9,161 bases of DNA from an uncultured Clostridia bacterium (GTDB lineage: Bacteria; Bacillota; Clostridia; Lachnospirales; Anaerotignaceae), in assembly GCA_958420075.1 (NCBI GenBank), contig CATZIM010000057.1:1-9161 (forward strand). The letters are read 5' to 3'. The notes beneath the pieces were generated by a model. The model made no database searches and was not told the origin of the DNA. It saw only the letters and a list, made by a program, of their open reading frames with translations. A program made the translations under genes and the position numbers. Every line of letters begins with the position of its first letter. Within the stretch, counting starts at the first letter, position 1. Below, one piece after another: positions 6,488-9,161 of the stretch.

Positions 6488-7581
6488 GCCTTTTTCTCCT
6501 CCACATAACTTCTGAAAATTTCACACAGTTTTTCCATGTCTTCCTCATAGATTTCACCGATATGACCGATACGGAATGTTTCCGCGTCTGTGAGCTTGCC
6601 GGGGTAGATGGCATAGCCGCGGTCTTTGATGTACTGATACATTTCCCCGAAATCGTAATGGGTATTTTCAGGATAATAGAATGTGGTGATGATAGGGCCC
6701 TGTGCTTCCCCTTCAATGAAAGGTTTGAAGCCCATTTCGCCCATGTGTTTTACCAGATAATCTTTGTTGTTTTTATAGCGTGCATGTCTTGCGGGAATGC
6801 CGCCTTCTGCATCCAGTTCTTTCAGTGCCTGCCAGAATGCCAGCACCACATGGGTGGGAGAAGTGAAACGCCATTTGCCGTCTTTGTGCATGGTTTCCCA
6901 CTGGTCATACAGATCCAGAGAAAGGCTTCTTGCTTTGCCTTTGCTTTCCATGAGTTTGTCTGTGCGGCAAATGATGAAGGAGAAACCGGGTACACCCTGA
7001 ATGCATTTATTGGCGCTGCTGATGATGAAGTCAATGCCCCATTCCCCTACAGGGATATCTACGCCGCCAAAGCTGCTCATAGCGTCTACGATCATGGTTT
7101 TGCCTGCCGCTTTCACAACTTTTGCCACAGAAGCGATGTCATTGAGGATACCGGAAGTGGTTTCGCTGTGTACCATGGAAACATGTGTCACCCGAGGATT
7201 TTCTTCCAGCAGTTTTGCCACTTTTTCCGCAGAAGGCATCTGGTCATAAGGTTCATCGTACATGATGTAGGAAATGCCTGCATGTTTTGCAATGTCGCCC
7301 ATACGTTTGCCGTATGCACCGTTGGCACAGATCAGCAGTACATCGTCTTTGCCGATGACGCTGGTCAGTACGGATTCCACACCGAATGTGCCGCTGCCCT
7401 GCATGAGAACAGTGGTATATTCCGGTTCGGAAACGTGTGCCAGTTCCAGCAGTTTTTCACGGATGGCACGGGTGATTTTCTTATAATCTTCATCCCATGT
7501 GCAGTGGTCGTCCATCATCTGCTGTTTTACAGTAGCGGTTGTGGTCAGGGGGCCGGGTGTCAGTAATTTATAATGTAACAT
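6484..7581 (-). CDS. phnW: 2-aminoethylphosphonate--pyruvate transaminase
   Basis: This PLP-dependent class V aminotransferase converts AEP plus pyruvate to phosphonoacetaldehyde plus L-alanine and feeds PhnX. The product has 365 residues, the usual length. The family start LLTPGPLTTT, the QGSGTFGVES block, and IVDAMSSFGG with the PLP-binding D166 are present. So is SSANKCIQGVPGF, with Schiff-base lysine K192 (equivalent to K194 in the Salmonella enzyme). The C-terminal RIGHIGEI is also typical. The start is backed by GAAGGAG (7589-7595) 7 bases before the ATG. It lies 48 bases after the solute-binding protein gene with no terminator between, and overlaps phnX by 4 bases, so all are co-transcribed. 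Confidence 0.97.
   Translation of the reverse strand: MLHYKLLTPGPLTTTATVKQQMMDDHCTWDEDYKKITRAIREKLLELAHVSEPEYTTVLMQGSGTFGVESVLTSVIGKDDVLLICANGAYGKRMGDIAKHAGISYIMYDEPYDQMPSAEKVAKLLEENPRVTHVSMVHSETTSGILNDIASVAKVVKAAGKTMIVDAMSSFGGVDIPVGEWGIDFIISSANKCIQGVPGFSFIICRTDKLMESKGKARSLSLDLYDQWETMHKDGKWRFTSPTHVVLAFWQALKELDAEGGIPARHARYKNNKDYLVKHMGEMGFKPFIEGEAQGPIITTFYYPENTHYDFGEMYQYIKDRGYAIYPGKLTDAETFRIGHIGEIYEEDMEKLCEIFRSYVEEKKA
6496..6502 (-). promoter_or_regulatory. Shine-Dalgarno of phnX inside phnW
   Basis: GGAGGAG on the minus strand ends 8 bases before the phnX ATG and lies within the last codons of phnW. With the ATGA overlap it supports both the phnX start and translational coupling. Confidence 0.7.
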
Positions 7582-7629
7582 GTCTATACTCCTTCAAATT
7601 TCTTTCTTTTCTCAACTTTCTACAGATGT

Positions 7630-8646
7630 TTATTTGCAGCTTTCGGACAGTGCCTGATGGCTTTCCAGCAGTTCTACAGTCAGAGGTTCTGCAAATGTCT
7701 TAGGATATGCGGATGCGTTTTCGGAAGATGTTGTTTCACCTTCATACAGTGCGTTGGGGTAATATTTCTGCAGTTCGCTTCTGCCGTTTTCAATGATGCA
7801 CTGTGCCATTTCCTGTGCCAGAGGGTTTGTTGCGTCGCCTTTATCTACCACTGCAACAGATTCTGTCAGGGAGAAGTTACCTTCTGTAGGGTCAACATAA
7901 TCGATGGGCAGACCTTCTGCTTTGTCTGCAACTGCCTGCTGACGCAGACCGAAACCAATGGCAACTTCACCGGCACGTACTTTTTTCAGAGGTGCGGAAC
8001 CGGAGCTTTCGATGTGAGGGCCAGCGTTTTCATAAATGCCTGTCAGCACTTCTTTCGCGCCTTCTTCACCATATTCGCTTACCAGTGCCTGAATCAGCAG
8101 CCATGCTGTGGAAGAGCTCTGGATGTCTGTCACAGAGATCATATCTTTGTAAACAGGATTTGTCAGGTCTTTCAGGCAAGTAGGCATAGGCAGATTGTTT
8201 TCAGCCAGCATTTCTGTGTTGACGATGATAGCGCCTTCCTGAGATGTGATGGGTGCGCAGTATGTTTTTTCACTGCCGTCCAGCAGTTTGTAAGTGAAAT
8301 TCAAATCCTGGAACATGTTCTGCTGTTCCTGTGCGCTGTCGATATAAAATGTGCTCAGTGTGATCAGGTCAGCTTCGATGTTTGTGCCTTCTGCCAGCAC
8401 TTTGCCGCCCAGTTCGGATGTGCCGAATGTCTGGAACATATACTGATTGGCATAACCATTTGCGTCCAGTGTTGCTTTCATGGCTTCCACAGCCTCGTCG
8501 TCTGCGTTGGAATAAATGATGACCTGTTCACCGGAAGTCGCACCGCCGTCAGCAGTTTCTTCTGTGCCGCTGCAGCCAGTCATTGCCAGTGCGGAAAGGG
8601 TCATAACCCCTGTCAACAGTAATGCCAAAGTTCTTTTTTGTTTCAT
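7630..8646 (-). CDS. Solute-binding lipoprotein of an ABC importer, probably for 2-aminoethylphosphonate
   Basis: The product has 338 residues with a lipoprotein signal: a basic start (MKQKR), a hydrophobic stretch and the lipobox AMTGC with Cys25. An acidic and Gly-rich tether follows. The mature part opens with QVIIYSNADDEAVEAMKATL, the pattern of the type II binding proteins that includes the Fe(3+)/FbpA and AEP (PhnS-like) groups. The blocks ADLITLSTFY, SSSTAWLLIQALVSEYGEEG and VAIGFGLRQQAVADKAEGLPIDYVDPTEG fit this superfamily. Substrate is assigned from context: it sits directly before phnW and phnX and after a permease gene. Its ATG overlaps the permease stop (ATGA), and AAGGAG (8655-8660) lies 8 bases upstream. 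Another phosphonate or a ferric-type ligand is possible from sequence alone. Confidence 0.88.
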   Translation of the reverse strand: MKQKRTLALLLTGVMTLSALAMTGCSGTEETADGGATSGEQVIIYSNADDEAVEAMKATLDANGYANQYMFQTFGTSELGGKVLAEGTNIEADLITLSTFYIDSAQEQQNMFQDLNFTYKLLDGSEKTYCAPITSQEGAIIVNTEMLAENNLPMPTCLKDLTNPVYKDMISVTDIQSSSTAWLLIQALVSEYGEEGAKEVLTGIYENAGPHIESSGSAPLKKVRAGEVAIGFGLRQQAVADKAEGLPIDYVDPTEGNFSLTESVAVVDKGDATNPLAQEMAQCIIENGRSELQKYYPNALYEGETTSSENASAYPKTFAEPLTVELLESHQALSESCK

Positions 8647-9161
8647 TGTTCTTTCTCCTTTTTCTTGTTTTCTCTTTTTATTACATACCCCAGAATTCCT
8701 TTTACAATCAGGTTGGTTCCAAGGATAAACAGCGATAATACAAATACTTCGTTGAATTTTGTGTAGTACTGCAGTTCTTTGATCTTTGTGGTCAGTACCA
8801 TGGTTCTTGCGCCTGCGATAAAGATGACCGCGCTGACAGTTACCATGGCGTTTACGAAGTAGTAACTGAATACTTCCAGAATGGTGGATTTCATATTGGG
8901 TGTTACGATTCGCACAATGGTCTTCATCCAGGTGTCACCCATAAGAGATGCGGTGGTTTCCCAGGAGCTGTTCAGTTTTTCCAGGGAGTTTTTCATCATC
9001 AGATAAGGTGTGGAGAAGAAGTGTACCACGTTACAGAGAATCATCAACCAGAATGTATTCTGCAAAGGTGTGCCGGAAAAAATCAGCATGTACGCAATAC
9101 CGATGACCATACCGGGAATGGTGTTGGTAATGAGGGCAATGCTGTTGATGATGCCTTTCCA
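8643..9161 (-). CDS. ABC transporter permease of the aminoethylphosphonate importer (5' end beyond window)
   Basis: The frame is open from the right edge to the TGA at 8645-8643, giving 173 codons including the stop, so the start is not visible; the Met at 9110 is internal. Hydrophobic segments near 9110-9060 (MVIGIAYMLIFSG), 9050-8990, 8880-8800 and 8745-8680 indicate an integral membrane protein. ETTASLMG followed by IVRIVTP matches the cytoplasmic EAA loop that contacts the ATPase in binding-protein-dependent permeases (MetI-type). The tail is highly basic and acidic (KRENKKKEKEQ), consistent with a cytoplasmic end. It overlaps the next gene by 4 bases. It may be the second half of a fused permease or a single-domain one; the ATPase gene must lie outside the window. 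Confidence 0.88.
   Translation of the reverse strand, partial: WKGIINSIALITNTIPGMVIGIAYMLIFSGTPLQNTFWLMILCNVVHFFSTPYLMMKNSLEKLNSSWETTASLMGDTWMKTIVRIVTPNMKSTILEVFSYYFVNAMVTVSAVIFIAGARTMVLTTKIKELQYYTKFNEVFVLSLFILGTNLIVKGILGYVIKRENKKKEKEQ

Noticed and set aside
6562..7566. A 334-codon plus-strand open frame opposite phnW, and similar long plus-strand frames at 7657-8622, 5687-6508 and 42-785
   Set aside because: They mirror confidently identified minus-strand genes, have Cys/Phe/His-rich translations with no recognisable domain, and lack convincing ribosome binding sites. They follow from the codon usage of the real genes.

Overview
The window looks like chromosomal DNA from an anaerobic, low-to-moderate-GC Gram-positive bacterium, most likely Clostridia (Bacillota). 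The reasons are a surface protein with three SLH wall-anchoring domains, lipoprotein-type extracellular components, strong GGAGG-type ribosome binding sites before every gene whose start is visible, and consensus sigma-A promoters. Every supported gene lies on the minus strand, so the window reads from right to left. No RNA gene, insertion sequence or CRISPR array was seen, and no gene-free stretch exceeds about 216 bases.

Right half (5717-9161): the distal part of a 2-aminoethylphosphonate (AEP, ciliatine) uptake and degradation operon. In order of transcription it holds the 3' part of an ABC permease gene, a lipoprotein solute-binding protein, AEP-pyruvate transaminase (phnW) and phosphonoacetaldehyde hydrolase (phnX). 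Two junctions are 4-base ATGA overlaps and the third is a 48-base gap, so this is one tightly coupled unit. It imports AEP, transaminates it with pyruvate to phosphonoacetaldehyde and L-alanine, and cleaves the C-P bond to acetaldehyde and phosphate. Its promoter lies beyond the right edge. A long interrupted hairpin (5596-5675) probably ends it.

Left half (1-5577): a second module for covalent extracytoplasmic flavinylation. A lipoprotein ApbE (FAD:protein FMN transferase, 4481-5500) is followed, after its own terminator, by a very large SLH protein (start 4286, running off the left edge after 1428 residues). That protein carries two FMN-binding domains, each with the ApbE target motif DAVSGATET, inside a tandem duplication of about 510 residues. 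The enzyme and its presumed substrate are separate transcription units with almost superimposable promoters: consensus -35, 17-base spacer, -10, 9 bases, then a related 19-base operator-like element. Every element is displaced by exactly 1149 bases between the two. This suggests that one repressor controls both genes.

The most interesting content is this pair: a cell-wall-anchored, repeated-FMN surface protein with a dedicated, co-regulated flavin transferase. It resembles the flavin-based extracellular electron-transfer proteins of Gram-positive bacteria, but no membrane electron donor is visible in the window. The physiological role is therefore inference.
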